47,186 bases of DNA from Bacteroidales bacterium (GTDB taxonomy: Bacteria; Bacteroidota; Bacteroidia; Bacteroidales; PUMT01): the NCBI GenBank assembly GCA_007120695.1, contig SKND01000143.1, forward strand, positions 1-47,186, written 5' to 3'. The notes beneath the pieces were generated by a model, which was not told the DNA's origin, searched no databases, and was given only the letters and a program-made list of their open reading frames with translations. The position numbers were made by a program, and so were the translations under genes. This document shows, piece by piece, positions 17,903-28,700 of this stretch (positions are counted from its first letter, which is position 1; the number at the start of each line of letters is the position of its first letter).

Positions 17903-18970
17903 ATGCATTATACTGAATTACCAGGAGATATTCTCAGTTCTTTACACAGGGGAGTGGTGATCCCGGCGCTGCCTCTTGCACTTGACAAAAATCGCAATCA
18001 TGATATCAGGCGGCAGCGGGCACTTATGCGTTATTACCTCGATGCTGGTGCAGGCGGGGTGGCCGTTGCAGTTCACACTACACAGTTCGCCATACGACAG
18101 CCTCAATACAATCTTTATGAACCGGTCCTGGAACTGGCCAGTGATGAGTTTGACCGTTTCTCCCGGGACACTGGCAAGCCGGTGATCCGAATTGCAGGAG
18201 TAGTAGGAAAAACAGAGCAGGCTGCAAGGGAGGCTGAAATTGCACTAAAAAGTGGTTATCACGCAGTGCTTTTGAGTTTGGCCGCTTTCAGTGACGCAAG
18301 CAACAGGGAAGTTCTTAAACATTGTGAGGCTATTGCCGGAATAATACCGCTAATAGGTTTTTATTTGCAACCTGCAGTGGGAGGAAGAAAACTGGATGTG
18401 GATTTCTGGAGGGATTTTGCCGGCATCCGGAACGTGATCGCAATAAAGATTGCCCCATTCAACAGGTACCAGACGCTTGATGTAGTGAGGGGGGTGGCTG
18501 AATCAGGAAGACATGATGAAATAGCCTTATATACTGGTAACGACGATAATATACTGGTTGATCTGCTGACAGAATACCAGATCACTGTTGGCGATAAGGT
18601 TATCAGTAAAAGGATAACAGGGGGATTGCTGGGCCATTGGGCAGTATGGACACGATCGGCCGTTAAATTACTCGAGACAATTCAGAAATCTGGTTACAGG
18701 GGTGACATGCAGGAATTGCTTTCACTGAATGTTAAGATCACCGACTGTAATGCAGCCTTTTTCGATTCGGCAAATAATTTTGCAGGATGCATCACGGGTA
18801 TTCATGAGGTGCTCCGCCGCCAGGGGATACTGGAAGGACTGTGGACGCTTGATGAGAATGAAGTGTTGTCACCGGGACAAATGGCAGAAATTGACAGGGT
18901 ATATACACAGTATCCTGAACTGAACGATGACGTATTTGTATCGGAAAACCTCAGTAAGTGGTTGTCATGA
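17903..18970 (+). CDS. Dihydrodipicolinate synthase/N-acetylneuraminate lyase family protein
   Basis: IPLIGFYLQPAVGG and VIAIKIAPFNRYQT (Schiff-base Lys context). Confidence 0.85.
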   Translation: MHYTELPGDILSSLHRGVVIPALPLALDKNRNHDIRRQRALMRYYLDAGAGGVAVAVHTTQFAIRQPQYNLYEPVLELASDEFDRFSRDTGKPVIRIAGVVGKTEQAAREAEIALKSGYHAVLLSLAAFSDASNREVLKHCEAIAGIIPLIGFYLQPAVGGRKLDVDFWRDFAGIRNVIAIKIAPFNRYQTLDVVRGVAESGRHDEIALYTGNDDNILVDLLTEYQITVGDKVISKRITGGLLGHWAVWTRSAVKLLETIQKSGYRGDMQELLSLNVKITDCNAAFFDSANNFAGCITGIHEVLRRQGILEGLWTLDENEVLSPGQMAEIDRVYTQYPELNDDVFVSENLSKWLS

Positions 18971-19029
18971 GGAGTAGTCCGGATTTTTAAGTGTATCTTT
19001 TATCGGCCAGCGGGTTTTCCGGCATTATT

Positions 19030-19452
19030 CTAAACCAGTTCCAGCAATATATCTCCCTGCAGCACATTTGCTCCCGGGGTGACTTTGACAGACTCCACCA
19101 CACCATCTTTATCCGACTGGATCTTATTCTCCATTTTCATTGCTTCCATTACGAGCAGGGCCTGTCCCCTTTTCACAACATCCCCGGGTTTCACGAGTAT
19201 ACTAAGTATAGTTCCAGGCAGCGGCGCAATTACCGGTTCAGCAGTTCCCTTCTCCTTTTTTTCAATTCTGTCTTTTCCACTCGAAGGGATCTCTGCCCTC
19301 ACGAGAGTGGGTGTTTTTGTTTTTCTTATTTCTGTATGTAACTCTACATTATAAGGTGTACCGTTTACTTCCAGGCTGGCCATATTACCTTCGAAATTCT
19401 TTATCTCAACTTCGTATGTATTTCCGCTGATGGTGAATTTAAAATTTCTCAT
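19030..19452 (-). CDS. mmdC: Biotin carrier subunit of Na+-translocating decarboxylase
   Basis: C-terminal biotinyl domain with VMEAMKMEN. Confidence 0.9.
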   Translation of the reverse strand: MRNFKFTISGNTYEVEIKNFEGNMASLEVNGTPYNVELHTEIRKTKTPTLVRAEIPSSGKDRIEKKEKGTAEPVIAPLPGTILSILVKPGDVVKRGQALLVMEAMKMENKIQSDKDGVVESVKVTPGANVLQGDILLELV

Positions 19453-19455
19453 AAT

Positions 19456-19824
19456 CTATTGTCTGGGATTTTGTCGCAATCCGTAAATTTTTGAGCTCCA
19501 GGGAGAGTATCTTTTTGATATCTTTTTAATGGTTAACACACCACTCTCCTCATCATGCATTTCGTTTATATACAAGAATATGGCCATTCCTATTGCAGCA
19601 TTGACTTCACCGGTCACCTTAATTTCATCCTTTTCAGAGACGATCCTGTCTTCATTTCTACCCGAAAGCATCTTCTGCAGATCAAGTTTAAGCAGGGAGG
19701 GAAGATAGTAAAAGACGAGATACAGCAGTACCAGTGCTGCAAACACCACCAGGTAGCCCACCAGGGCAATAGTTGTGGCAAAGCTGTCAACCTGTGAAAA
19801 ATCAAGAAGCATTAGATAGATCAT
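19456..19824 (-). CDS. OadG/MmdD-like small membrane subunit
   Basis: One N-terminal TM segment, position between mmdA and biotin carrier genes. Confidence 0.8.
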   Translation of the reverse strand: MIYLMLLDFSQVDSFATTIALVGYLVVFAALVLLYLVFYYLPSLLKLDLQKMLSGRNEDRIVSEKDEIKVTGEVNAAIGMAIFLYINEMHDEESGVLTIKKISKRYSPWSSKIYGLRQNPRQ

Positions 19825-19835
19825 CTTATGGTAAT

Positions 19836-21395
19836 TTATAAAGGTATGTTGGAATGCTTCTTCGGCGGATTCAGATCCTTCTTGGACATAAGTGTCTGCA
19901 GTGCACGTATCACTCTGAACCTTGTATTTCTAGGTTCTATTATATCATCAATAAATCCGTGGCGCGCCGCCTCATAAGGGTTCGCAAATTTCTCAATATA
20001 CTCGCTTTCCCTTTCTGAAATGTATTCTTTCCTCTCCGCTTCGTCTTCAATCTTTGCAATCTTTTTACCTTCAAGAATTTCGATGGCGCCCTGTGCCCCC
20101 ATAACAGCAATCTCAGCAGTTGGCCATGCATAATTGATATCGCCACGCAACTGCTTGCAACTCATCACATCATGGGCCCCGCCATATGATTTTCTAAGTG
20201 TAACAGTCACTTTTGGCACTGTAGCTTCACCATATGCAAAAAGAAGCTTTGCTCCATGAATTATTATCCCGCCGTATTCCTGTGCACTGCCCGGCAGAAA
20301 TCCGGGAACATCAACAAGCGTAACAACCGGAACATTAAAAGCATCACAAAACCTCACAAACCTGGCAGCTTTCCTCGACGCTTCAGTATCAAGAACACCA
20401 GCCAGATAATTAGGCTGGTTTGCGATAATACCTGCCGGCATTCCACTGAACTTTGCAAAGCCTACCACGATACTTCTTGCATAATGACGGTGCAATTCCA
20501 GAAACTCCTTATTGTCTATTATCGAATATATTACATCCTTTACATCATATGACTGGTTTGACTCCTCGGGAATGATATCATTAAGACTGTCATCTGCCCG
20601 CTCTGACGGATCATTGCATTCGGTTACCGGCGGATCTTCCAGGTTATTCTGAGGCAGGTATTCAAGCAGTTTTCTTATTATCATCAATCCCTCCTCTTCA
20701 TCTTCAGCCTTGAAATGAGCAACGCCCGACCTGGTGGTGTGCACAGTAGCTCCACCCAGGTCTTCTGTACTTATAACCTCGCCGGTAACAGCTTTTGTAA
20801 CCTTTGGCCCGGTAACGAACATATAACTGGTCTTATCGCTCATTATAATCACATCGGTCAGCGCAGGAGAGTAAACGGCGCCTCCGGCGCAAGGACCGAA
20901 AATGGCAGATATCTGAGGTATAACACCCGAAGCCATAATATTCCGCTGAAAGATCTCAGCATAACCTGCCAGACTCATTACTCCTTCCTGTATCCTGGCA
21001 CCGCCACTGTCGTTAATGCCGATAACCGGAGCACCCACTTTCATTGCCTGATCCATTACCTTGCAAATTTTCTTTGCAAAGGTCTCCGAAAGAGAACCTC
21101 CAAGGACGGTGAAATCCTGTGAATAGACATAAACAACCCTGCCGTCAATTGTTCCGTGGCCGGTTATAACTCCATCACCCGGATATTTATGATTCTCCAG
21201 TCCAAAATCAGTGCATCGGTGAGTGATAAACATATCAAACTCCTCGAAGCTTCCTTCATCAAGCAGTATTTCAATACGTTCCCTAGCAGTCATTTTACCT
21301 TTGGCATGCTGGGCCTCAATTCTCTTTTTCCCGCCACCCAATTTGGCCTCTTCACGCAGTTCTACCAATCTTTTTATCTTATCCTGTCTGCTCAT
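19836..21395 (-). CDS. mmdA: Methylmalonyl-CoA decarboxylase alpha / carboxyltransferase subunit
   Basis: Start taken at [10 protein letters not shown] (21395), not the ORF-track 21449 that overlaps mce. [67 protein letters not shown]. Confidence 0.95.
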   Translation of the reverse strand: MSRQDKIKRLVELREEAKLGGGKKRIEAQHAKGKMTARERIEILLDEGSFEEFDMFITHRCTDFGLENHKYPGDGVITGHGTIDGRVVYVYSQDFTVLGGSLSETFAKKICKVMDQAMKVGAPVIGINDSGGARIQEGVMSLAGYAEIFQRNIMASGVIPQISAIFGPCAGGAVYSPALTDVIIMSDKTSYMFVTGPKVTKAVTGEVISTEDLGGATVHTTRSGVAHFKAEDEEEGLMIIRKLLEYLPQNNLEDPPVTECNDPSERADDSLNDIIPEESNQSYDVKDVIYSIIDNKEFLELHRHYARSIVVGFAKFSGMPAGIIANQPNYLAGVLDTEASRKAARFVRFCDAFNVPVVTLVDVPGFLPGSAQEYGGIIIHGAKLLFAYGEATVPKVTVTLRKSYGGAHDVMSCKQLRGDINYAWPTAEIAVMGAQGAIEILEGKKIAKIEDEAERKEYISERESEYIEKFANPYEAARHGFIDDIIEPRNTRFRVIRALQTLMSKKDLNPPKKHSNIPL

Positions 21396-21408
21396 AATAT
21401 AGCGGCCA

Positions 21409-21819
21409 TTATTTGTTTTTATCTTCGCAAAGTTCAGTGAGAACGCCAAAGGTAGATTTTGGATGAAGAAAAGCTATATCAAGACCCTCAGCACCTTTTC
21501 TGGGCTTCTGATCGATAGCCTGTATTCCTTTATCAACAGCGTGTTCAAGCGATTTTTCTATATCGGCGACAGCAAAGGCGATATGATGAATCCCCTCACC
21601 ACGTTTTTCAATAAATTTCGCCACAGGTCCGTCTTCGGCAGTCGACTCAAGTAGCTCTATCTTGGTCTGTCCCACCATAAAAAATGCTGTCTTTACCTTC
21701 TGATCTGCAACCTCTTCTATATTATAGCACTTAAGGCCCAGAATATCTTCATAAAATCTGATAGATTCATCAAGGTTCTTAACTGCTATTCCGATATGTT
21801 CAATATGTGTTGTTTGCAT
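21409..21819 (-). CDS. mce: Methylmalonyl-CoA epimerase
   Basis: VOC fold: [24 protein letters not shown]...[16 protein letters not shown]. Confidence 0.95.
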   Translation of the reverse strand: MQTTHIEHIGIAVKNLDESIRFYEDILGLKCYNIEEVADQKVKTAFFMVGQTKIELLESTAEDGPVAKFIEKRGEGIHHIAFAVADIEKSLEHAVDKGIQAIDQKPRKGAEGLDIAFLHPKSTFGVLTELCEDKNK

Positions 21820-21996
21820 AATACTGATTTTTAATTACAACAAATGTATCTATTAATGACATAAACTGATCATGATATTTATCAACATATCCGTTGTAAA
21901 TAATTGCTTTTAAACATATCAGCGTAAAAATCGCGGAACCATGATGATGTTGAACTGCTTTCAATTTTCCATTCAGTGTGTAGAGTTATTATGTGT

Positions 21997-22152
21997 TTAA
22001 ATTTCATGTACATTTACAGCTAAAGCGATTACACTCCACACACTAAGAATGATACCGGCGACAGGTTTCCTGATAAGCCTGGCAAGAGGATACAGACTGA
22101 AACCCATCAGGGTGATAAACAACAACCTGACCGATAACTGATATGATTGCAA
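21997..22152 (-). CDS. Possible small membrane protein (51 aa, TTG start) or remnant
   Basis: LQSYQLSVRLLFITLMGFSLYPLARLIRKPVAGIILSVWSVIALAVNVHEI*; two hydrophobic stretches with a positive segment between; not in ORF track, no family known. Confidence 0.35.
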   Translation of the reverse strand: MQSYQLSVRLLFITLMGFSLYPLARLIRKPVAGIILSVWSVIALAVNVHEI

Positions 22153-22153
22153 A

Positions 22154-25100
22154 TCAATTATCAATTATTGCATCATAGATAACCTGCTGGATCTTGGTCC
22201 TTACATTCATCCGAAGCAATTTATTGCTGAACTGGTCAGGATGAACCCGGTTGGACAGAAAAACATAGACCAGGTCATCTGCTGGATCTACCCAGGCTAT
22301 TGTTCCCGTAAAGCCACTGTGACCATAACTTCCGGGTGAAGCCGATTTGGCTGTCGGTCCGTTTCTGGAAGGATTCATTTCAGGTTTGTCAAAACCTATG
22401 CCTCTGCGGTTGCCGTTGCTGCTATTGGGAGCAGAGGTAAATCTTTTAATTGTTTCAGGCTGGAAATATGAAATACCGCCATATTCACCGTTCTGCAGAT
22501 ACACCTGCATTAGCTTCGCGAGATCATTGGCGTTTGAGAACAATCCTGCATGACCGCCTACCCCTCCTATCATTGCTGTTCCGGGATCATGAACGTGGCC
22601 ATGGACAAGCTGTCGTCTGAAAAAAACATCATTCTCGGTAGGAACAATTTCTGTTTCCCTGTACTTTTCAAGAGGAAGAAATGTCATCCTTTCAGCTCCG
22701 AGAGGTTTGTAAAATTTTTTCTGAGTATACAGTTCCAAAGGTTCAGAGCTTATGCGTTCGATAATACTCTTAAGATAATAATATCCCAGATCACTGTACA
22801 GGTAAGTGTTGCCCCGCCGGAGGGCAGATTCATTGATCCTCATATATATTGAATCCCGGTAAGCCTTGTTCATGAACATCCTGTTTGCAACCCTTATCGT
22901 GAAGTTACCCCTGGCATGGTCACTAAAAAGACTATCTACAAACTTGTAGTGGCGGTTCATAAACATATTGCCTGCAAGCATGTAAGGGTAATTGGCAGAA
23001 ACCCTTCTGGAGAAAAGCTCTTCATCTGGCATAAGACTCTCAAAAGTATCATAATAGAATGGAATCCACGGCTGTAAACCGGCCTGATGAGTCAGAACAT
23101 CCTTTATTACCAGATCATACTTGTTGGTTCCCTTGAGTTCCGGAAGATAGTATCCAAGTGTACGTTCAATGTCCAGCCTGCCCTCGTCCATCAGCACCAT
23201 CAGTGCCGGAACTGAAGCGGCAATTTTGGTAATAGATGCAATATCATAAAGATCAGAATTTCTGACCGGGCTTGTATTCCGGTATGTATGGTGTCCGAAT
23301 GACTTGTGATAAACGACAAGTCCCCTTCTGGCCACCAGTACCTGGGCACCAGGAGTAGCTTTCTCTCCTATGGCATTTTTTACAATTTCATCAATCTCCC
23401 GTAGTTTCCTTGAATCAAGACCTGCATCTTCAGGGATTGAGTACCCGAGCCGTCCAATGGAATTTCTATCAAGACCGGCACCTTTTGGGTATGCAGGAGC
23501 AGCATCAACCGGTAATCTCCCGACCGCTGCAACTGCGCCGAAAATCAGTTGTGCCGAATACTCCTGTACCTCCCTGCTGTCTTCATAGGAAACCAGTATA
23601 GATTTGACGGTTGTAAGATCATCAAAAAATGACAGACCGTAAGGAGAAGTGAAAAGAGTCATTACAATGTTACTGTTATATCCGGCAAGTCGTCTGATGA
23701 AAAATGAGGTCTGAGGGGTTACACCGAATTGCCTTGACCTGCGACTGTCAGGCTCATGAATTCCGACTATTACAAGATTGTACTTTTCCAGCTCCTGCAT
23801 CACCCTTGAAAACTCTTCGAGGGTGGCATATTTGTTTATACTGAAATGCCTCATCGGAGCATATAACTCAAGCATTTCCTGAAAAGCACTCTTTTGTCCG
23901 TTACCCACCGACACTGTTGCTATTTGAAGAGTATCAAGTCTGCCAAGTGGCAGCAGATGGTTTTTATTCTTTATCAGCGACAGCGATTCCTTAATGATCT
24001 TTCGTTTGGTCAGAACATAAGCCGGCTTATTCAGGTCGTCAATTAGATTGGTGGTCCTTAACGGAGAAACCCTGTTGAGGCCAAACCAGAATTTTGCCAT
24101 CAAAACCCTCCTGCACCTTTCATCAATCATCTCCTGAGTAAGCACGCCATTCGCAATTGCATCCCTGATTGAAGCAATTGCACGGTCTACATCAGGCGGA
24201 AACAGTAATATGTCATTGCCGGCCAGAAGTGCCTGAACCTCAAGGTCGCCGGGGGCAAAATGGTCGCTCACACCACTCATTGTCAGTCCGTCAGTAAAAA
24301 CAAGTCCCCCAAAACCCAGCTCATCCCTCAGCAACCCGTCTACGGCCGCTGCCGATAATGAAGTTGCGAGGCCGGGAGTATCATCAATTGCGGGAATATG
24401 CAGGTGGGCTGTCATAACACCCCCTATTCCCTTATCAATAAGTTCCCTGAAAGGAACCAGCTCAAGGGAATCAAACCTTTGTCTGTCATGAGAAATAACC
24501 GGAAGAGTATAATGAGAATCCAGATCAGTATCCCCGTGCCCCGGGAAATGCTTTCCCACAGCCATGATACCATTATCCTGAAGACCCTGCATAAATTGGA
24601 GCGCCTTTTCAGTTACATTCCATTTGTCCTCTCCGAACGACCGGCTGCCAATAACAGGATTTCGGGGATTGACATTGATGTCGAGTACAGGTGCAAAATT
24701 TACATGTACCCCGAGTCTTCTCATCTGACCTGCAAGATCGGCCGCCATATCATAAACAAGCCTGCTGTCGGGCACCGCTCCCATAACAAGATGCTGCGGG
24801 TAACTTATGGTGCTGTCAAGCCTCATACCCAATCCCCATTCTGCATCCATAGCAATCATAAGAGGTGTTTGGGCAATAGCCTGGTAACTGTTTGTGAGTT
24901 TTGCCTGCCGTACCGGTCCCCCTCGCATAAAAGCGAGTCCCCCGATATTGTAATTCCTTATAAGCCTCTTAATCTCATCGTCTCTTGCAAACCTTTCGTC
25001 CGAATAGGCATCAACCATGATAAGTTGTCCGATTCGTTGCTCTGGCGTAAGCGATTTGAAAACAGAATCCACCCAGCTTACTGCAACTTCTGAAAAAGCA

Positions 25101-25213
25101 GGTACCTGGATCCTCGACGACCTGTCGGACGCTTCGGTTACAGGCGAATTATTAACAGGAAGAAGAAGCAATAGCAGAGTAAAAGGAAATGAGAACCGGG
25201 ACAAGGAGAGCAT
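22154..25213 (-). CDS. GH3 beta-N-acetylglucosaminidase (NagZ-like) fused to a beta-lactamase-superfamily serine hydrolase (AmiE-like)
   Basis: GH3: AVGKHFPGHGDTDLDSHYTLPVI, FTDGLTMSGVSDHF; C-term: YDIASITK, YLYSDLGYYYL, GHSGFTGT. Confidence 0.93.
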   Translation of the reverse strand: MLSLSRFSFPFTLLLLLLPVNNSPVTEASDRSSRIQVPAFSEVAVSWVDSVFKSLTPEQRIGQLIMVDAYSDERFARDDEIKRLIRNYNIGGLAFMRGGPVRQAKLTNSYQAIAQTPLMIAMDAEWGLGMRLDSTISYPQHLVMGAVPDSRLVYDMAADLAGQMRRLGVHVNFAPVLDINVNPRNPVIGSRSFGEDKWNVTEKALQFMQGLQDNGIMAVGKHFPGHGDTDLDSHYTLPVISHDRQRFDSLELVPFRELIDKGIGGVMTAHLHIPAIDDTPGLATSLSAAAVDGLLRDELGFGGLVFTDGLTMSGVSDHFAPGDLEVQALLAGNDILLFPPDVDRAIASIRDAIANGVLTQEMIDERCRRVLMAKFWFGLNRVSPLRTTNLIDDLNKPAYVLTKRKIIKESLSLIKNKNHLLPLGRLDTLQIATVSVGNGQKSAFQEMLELYAPMRHFSINKYATLEEFSRVMQELEKYNLVIVGIHEPDSRRSRQFGVTPQTSFFIRRLAGYNSNIVMTLFTSPYGLSFFDDLTTVKSILVSYEDSREVQEYSAQLIFGAVAAVGRLPVDAAPAYPKGAGLDRNSIGRLGYSIPEDAGLDSRKLREIDEIVKNAIGEKATPGAQVLVARRGLVVYHKSFGHHTYRNTSPVRNSDLYDIASITKIAASVPALMVLMDEGRLDIERTLGYYLPELKGTNKYDLVIKDVLTHQAGLQPWIPFYYDTFESLMPDEELFSRRVSANYPYMLAGNMFMNRHYKFVDSLFSDHARGNFTIRVANRMFMNKAYRDSIYMRINESALRRGNTYLYSDLGYYYLKSIIERISSEPLELYTQKKFYKPLGAERMTFLPLEKYRETEIVPTENDVFFRRQLVHGHVHDPGTAMIGGVGGHAGLFSNANDLAKLMQVYLQNGEYGGISYFQPETIKRFTSAPNSSNGNRRGIGFDKPEMNPSRNGPTAKSASPGSYGHSGFTGTIAWVDPADDLVYVFLSNRVHPDQFSNKLLRMNVRTKIQQVIYDAIIDN

Positions 25214-25729
25214 AATCCGAACCTGATAAATTGTTAATTATTAAACACATTCGGCATAAAGGGCCGGCTGGTCATACAAAGATAATCCATTGCCCTGTAA
25301 TGCCTGATAAAAATTTATATTTTTGGAAAAAATTTAAACCGCTTAAATTAATTATCCAATATTTTCATTCAATTCAACGGCACCGGAACAGCAGTGGCTG
25401 AATATGCACTGGTTAAAATTATTAGTACGGATAAACAGGAATATTGTTGCCTAAACTTTTAAAATAGTATCTCCTGACCTGTGAAAACAATGCAAACGAA
25501 AATTAACCTCCGGTCGATCTCACATGCAATATACTTCTCATTGTTGATTAAAGTCCTCATTTGACATTAATCGTGTCTTATATGACCTGGCTAAGGGTGA
25601 TTAATATTCTTACTTCATAGACGGATACTAATTCACATGTGCAAAACTCCAGTATTGTTTTGCAATCATTTTTAGTAAATTTACGATCTGAACCATTAAA
25701 CAACTCATACAAATCAATACCGAATAATT

Positions 25730-28700
25730 ATGACAAAAAGAATTACAGGATTCCTGCTGCTTCTTTCCGTTCTCCTTGCAGCATCGGCACAGGATGAAGC
25801 GAGATTAATGAGATTCCCGGCCATCCATGGAGACCAGATAGTCTTCAGCTATGCCGGGAGCCTTTACACTGTGAACAGTTCAGGCGGAACAGCCAGAAAA
25901 CTTACCGGCCACGACGGTTATGAAATGTTTCCCAGGTTTTCACCGGACGGCAGTCGTATAGCCTTCACCGGTCAGTATGACGGGAATACGGAAGTATTCA
26001 TTATTCCGGCCGAAGGAGGTGAACCAAAACGTCTTACCTACACTGCAACACTGGGACGAGATGACGTGGGCGACCGCATGGGACCCAACAACATTGTCAT
26101 GGGCTGGACACCGGATGGCAGGGAGGTAACATTCAGGTCAAGAAAAAGATCCTTCAACTCATTCAAGGGACAGCTATACAACATATCTGCCGAAGGAGGT
26201 TTACCTGCGCAGATACCTCTTTCGGAAGGTGGATTTCTGTCGTATTCGCTTGACGGGAAAAAGATGGCCTATAACAAAGTCTTTCGTGAGTTCCGCACAT
26301 GGAAGTATTATGAAGGAGGCATGGCAGATGATGTATGGGTTTATGATATGGTATCGCGAACCAATACAAATATTACCAGTAATAACTCCCAGGATATTAT
26401 TCCTATGTGGACAAGGGATGAGATCTACTTCCTGTCCGACCGCGAACGCGTTATGAATTTGTATGTATATAACACAAACAGCGGACAAACAAGTAAGGTT
26501 ACAGACTTTACGGAATATGACATCAAGTTTCCTTCCCTCGGAAGGGATTTTATAGTTTTTGAGAATGGTGGTTACATCTATAAGTTCAACACCAGGAACA
26601 AGGAATATGAAAGGGTCCCCATCACCATAAGAGGCGATTTTATCCATGCCCGTGCTGAATGGAAAGATCTTTCAGGTTCTGTCCGTGCTGCCGGCATGTC
26701 GCCAAACGGAGAAAGGCTGGTTATCTCAGCCCGGGGTGAGGTATTCAACGTACCTGTAAAAAGCGGGATAACAAGAAATCTAACTCAATCGCCCGGTGTT
26801 CACGAGCGTAACGCAAGCTGGTCGCCCAGCGGTGAATATATTGCATGGGTATCAGATGAGAGCGGTGAGTTTGAAATCCATTTGCAGAGGCATGACGGAT
26901 CACAGCCGCCTGTTCAGCTAACATCTGCCGGCGACACATACATATTCGGATTTCAATGGTCGCCCGACAGCCGGAAGATCCTTTACCATGACAAGAAAAA
27001 CAGGCTTAGAATTGCAGATGTTGGCACAAAGACAATTACAGATGTAGCCTACTCCGGTGTAAGTGTAATATCTGATTACAGCTGGTCGCCCGATAGCCGG
27101 TGGGTTGCGTGGACCCGCCCGGAGCAGGGCATGAATGTCATCTGCCTTTACAATGTGCAGGACGGAAGCTCGCATGATGTAACCGAAGGATGGTACGCAT
27201 CAGGTAGTCCCGTATTCAGCTCAGACGGAAAGTACCTGGTATTCACCTCACGAAGGGATTTCAACCCTGTCTACAGCCAGACAGAATGGAATCATGCATA
27301 TACCGACATGACAAGGATATATCTGGCAACCCTTGCAGAAGAGACACCTCACCCGTTTGCCCCTGAAGATGACAAAGTTGAAACGGGTACCCCTTCACCC
27401 GCAGGAGGAAACGGTTCTGCCGGAACAGCTGCACGGCCGGCGACTCCCATAAAGGTTGATGTGAATGGTATCTCAAAAAGGATCATATCGCTTCCTGTAA
27501 AACCATCCAACTATTTCAGTGTTTATGCGGTTGAAAACAGGGTCTATTATAATGAAAGGTCAAGTTCCGGCGAAACAACCACAATGAAGATGTATGACCT
27601 GAAAGAGAAGAAGGAAACTGAACTGGGTGAAAACATGTCATTTAGCATTTCATCCAATAACAAAAAAATGCTCGTTAGGAGCAGGGACAAATATGCTGTT
27701 ATTGACCTCCCCTCATCAAGTATAAATATCACCGACCATGTGGATCTCTCGAACGTAAGAGCATGGGTTGATTATGCGCAGGAGTGGCAGCAGATCTTTG
27801 ATGAAAGCTGGCGGCAGATGAGGGATTTTTTCTATGATCCCGACATGCATGGAGTGGACTGGAAGGCTATGTATGAAAAATACAATGTTCTTATACCTCA
27901 TGCAAAGCACCGGACAGATCTGACATATGTTATCGGCGAACTGATTGCCGAGCTTAATGTAAGCCATGCTTATGCCCAGAATGGTGAACGCCCGATGCCC
28001 GAAAGAATTGATATGGGATTGCTTGGCGCTGAACTTAGTCCCCATCCCTCAGGCTTCATCAGGATTGACCGCATTCTTGAAGGTGCCAACTGGAGCAATG
28101 ACCTACGATCCCCCCTGACAGAAATCGGATTAAATATTAATCCCGGCGATTACATAATTGCGGTAAACGGGACCCCTGTAAGCGAAGTATCCAATGTTTA
28201 CAAGTTACTGGTCAACACTGCCGGGAAACTGGTTGAGCTGACCGTAAACAGTGAACCGGAAACAGCAGGCAGCAGGAAAGTATTAATAACGCCCATAAGT
28301 GATGAATCAGAACTCTATTACTACAATTGGGTTCAGGATAATATCCGCAAAGTTGATGAAGCGACAGGCGGCCAGGTTGGTTATATCCATATCCCGGACA
28401 TGGGTGTGAACGGACTGAACCAGTGGGCAAGGCTTTATTACCCGCAGCTTCAGAAACGGGGATTAATAATTGATGACCGTGGTAATGGCGGAGGGAATGT
28501 TTCTCCCATGATCATTGAGCGCCTGCAGCGGACCATGACCTATGCTACCATGCATACCAACCAGACAGAGGGTTCTGTTAATCCTGTGGGCACACACGTC
28601 GGTCCGAAAGTTGCGCTGATAGACCGCTATTCAGCATCGGACGGCGACCTGTTCCCCTACAGGTTCAGGCAGCACAATATCGGCACTATCATTGGTGTTA

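Noticed and set aside
21975-22020. Possible further copy of the dispersed repeat (TTTCATGTACATTTACAG)
   Set aside because: Only a 13-nt match to the TACATGAAA segment; no hairpin loop or AAAGCGCAGCGG linker.
24398-25093. 231-aa plus-strand ORF opposite the GH3 domain
   Set aside because: Antisense to the conserved NagZ-like domain; no recognisable motif.
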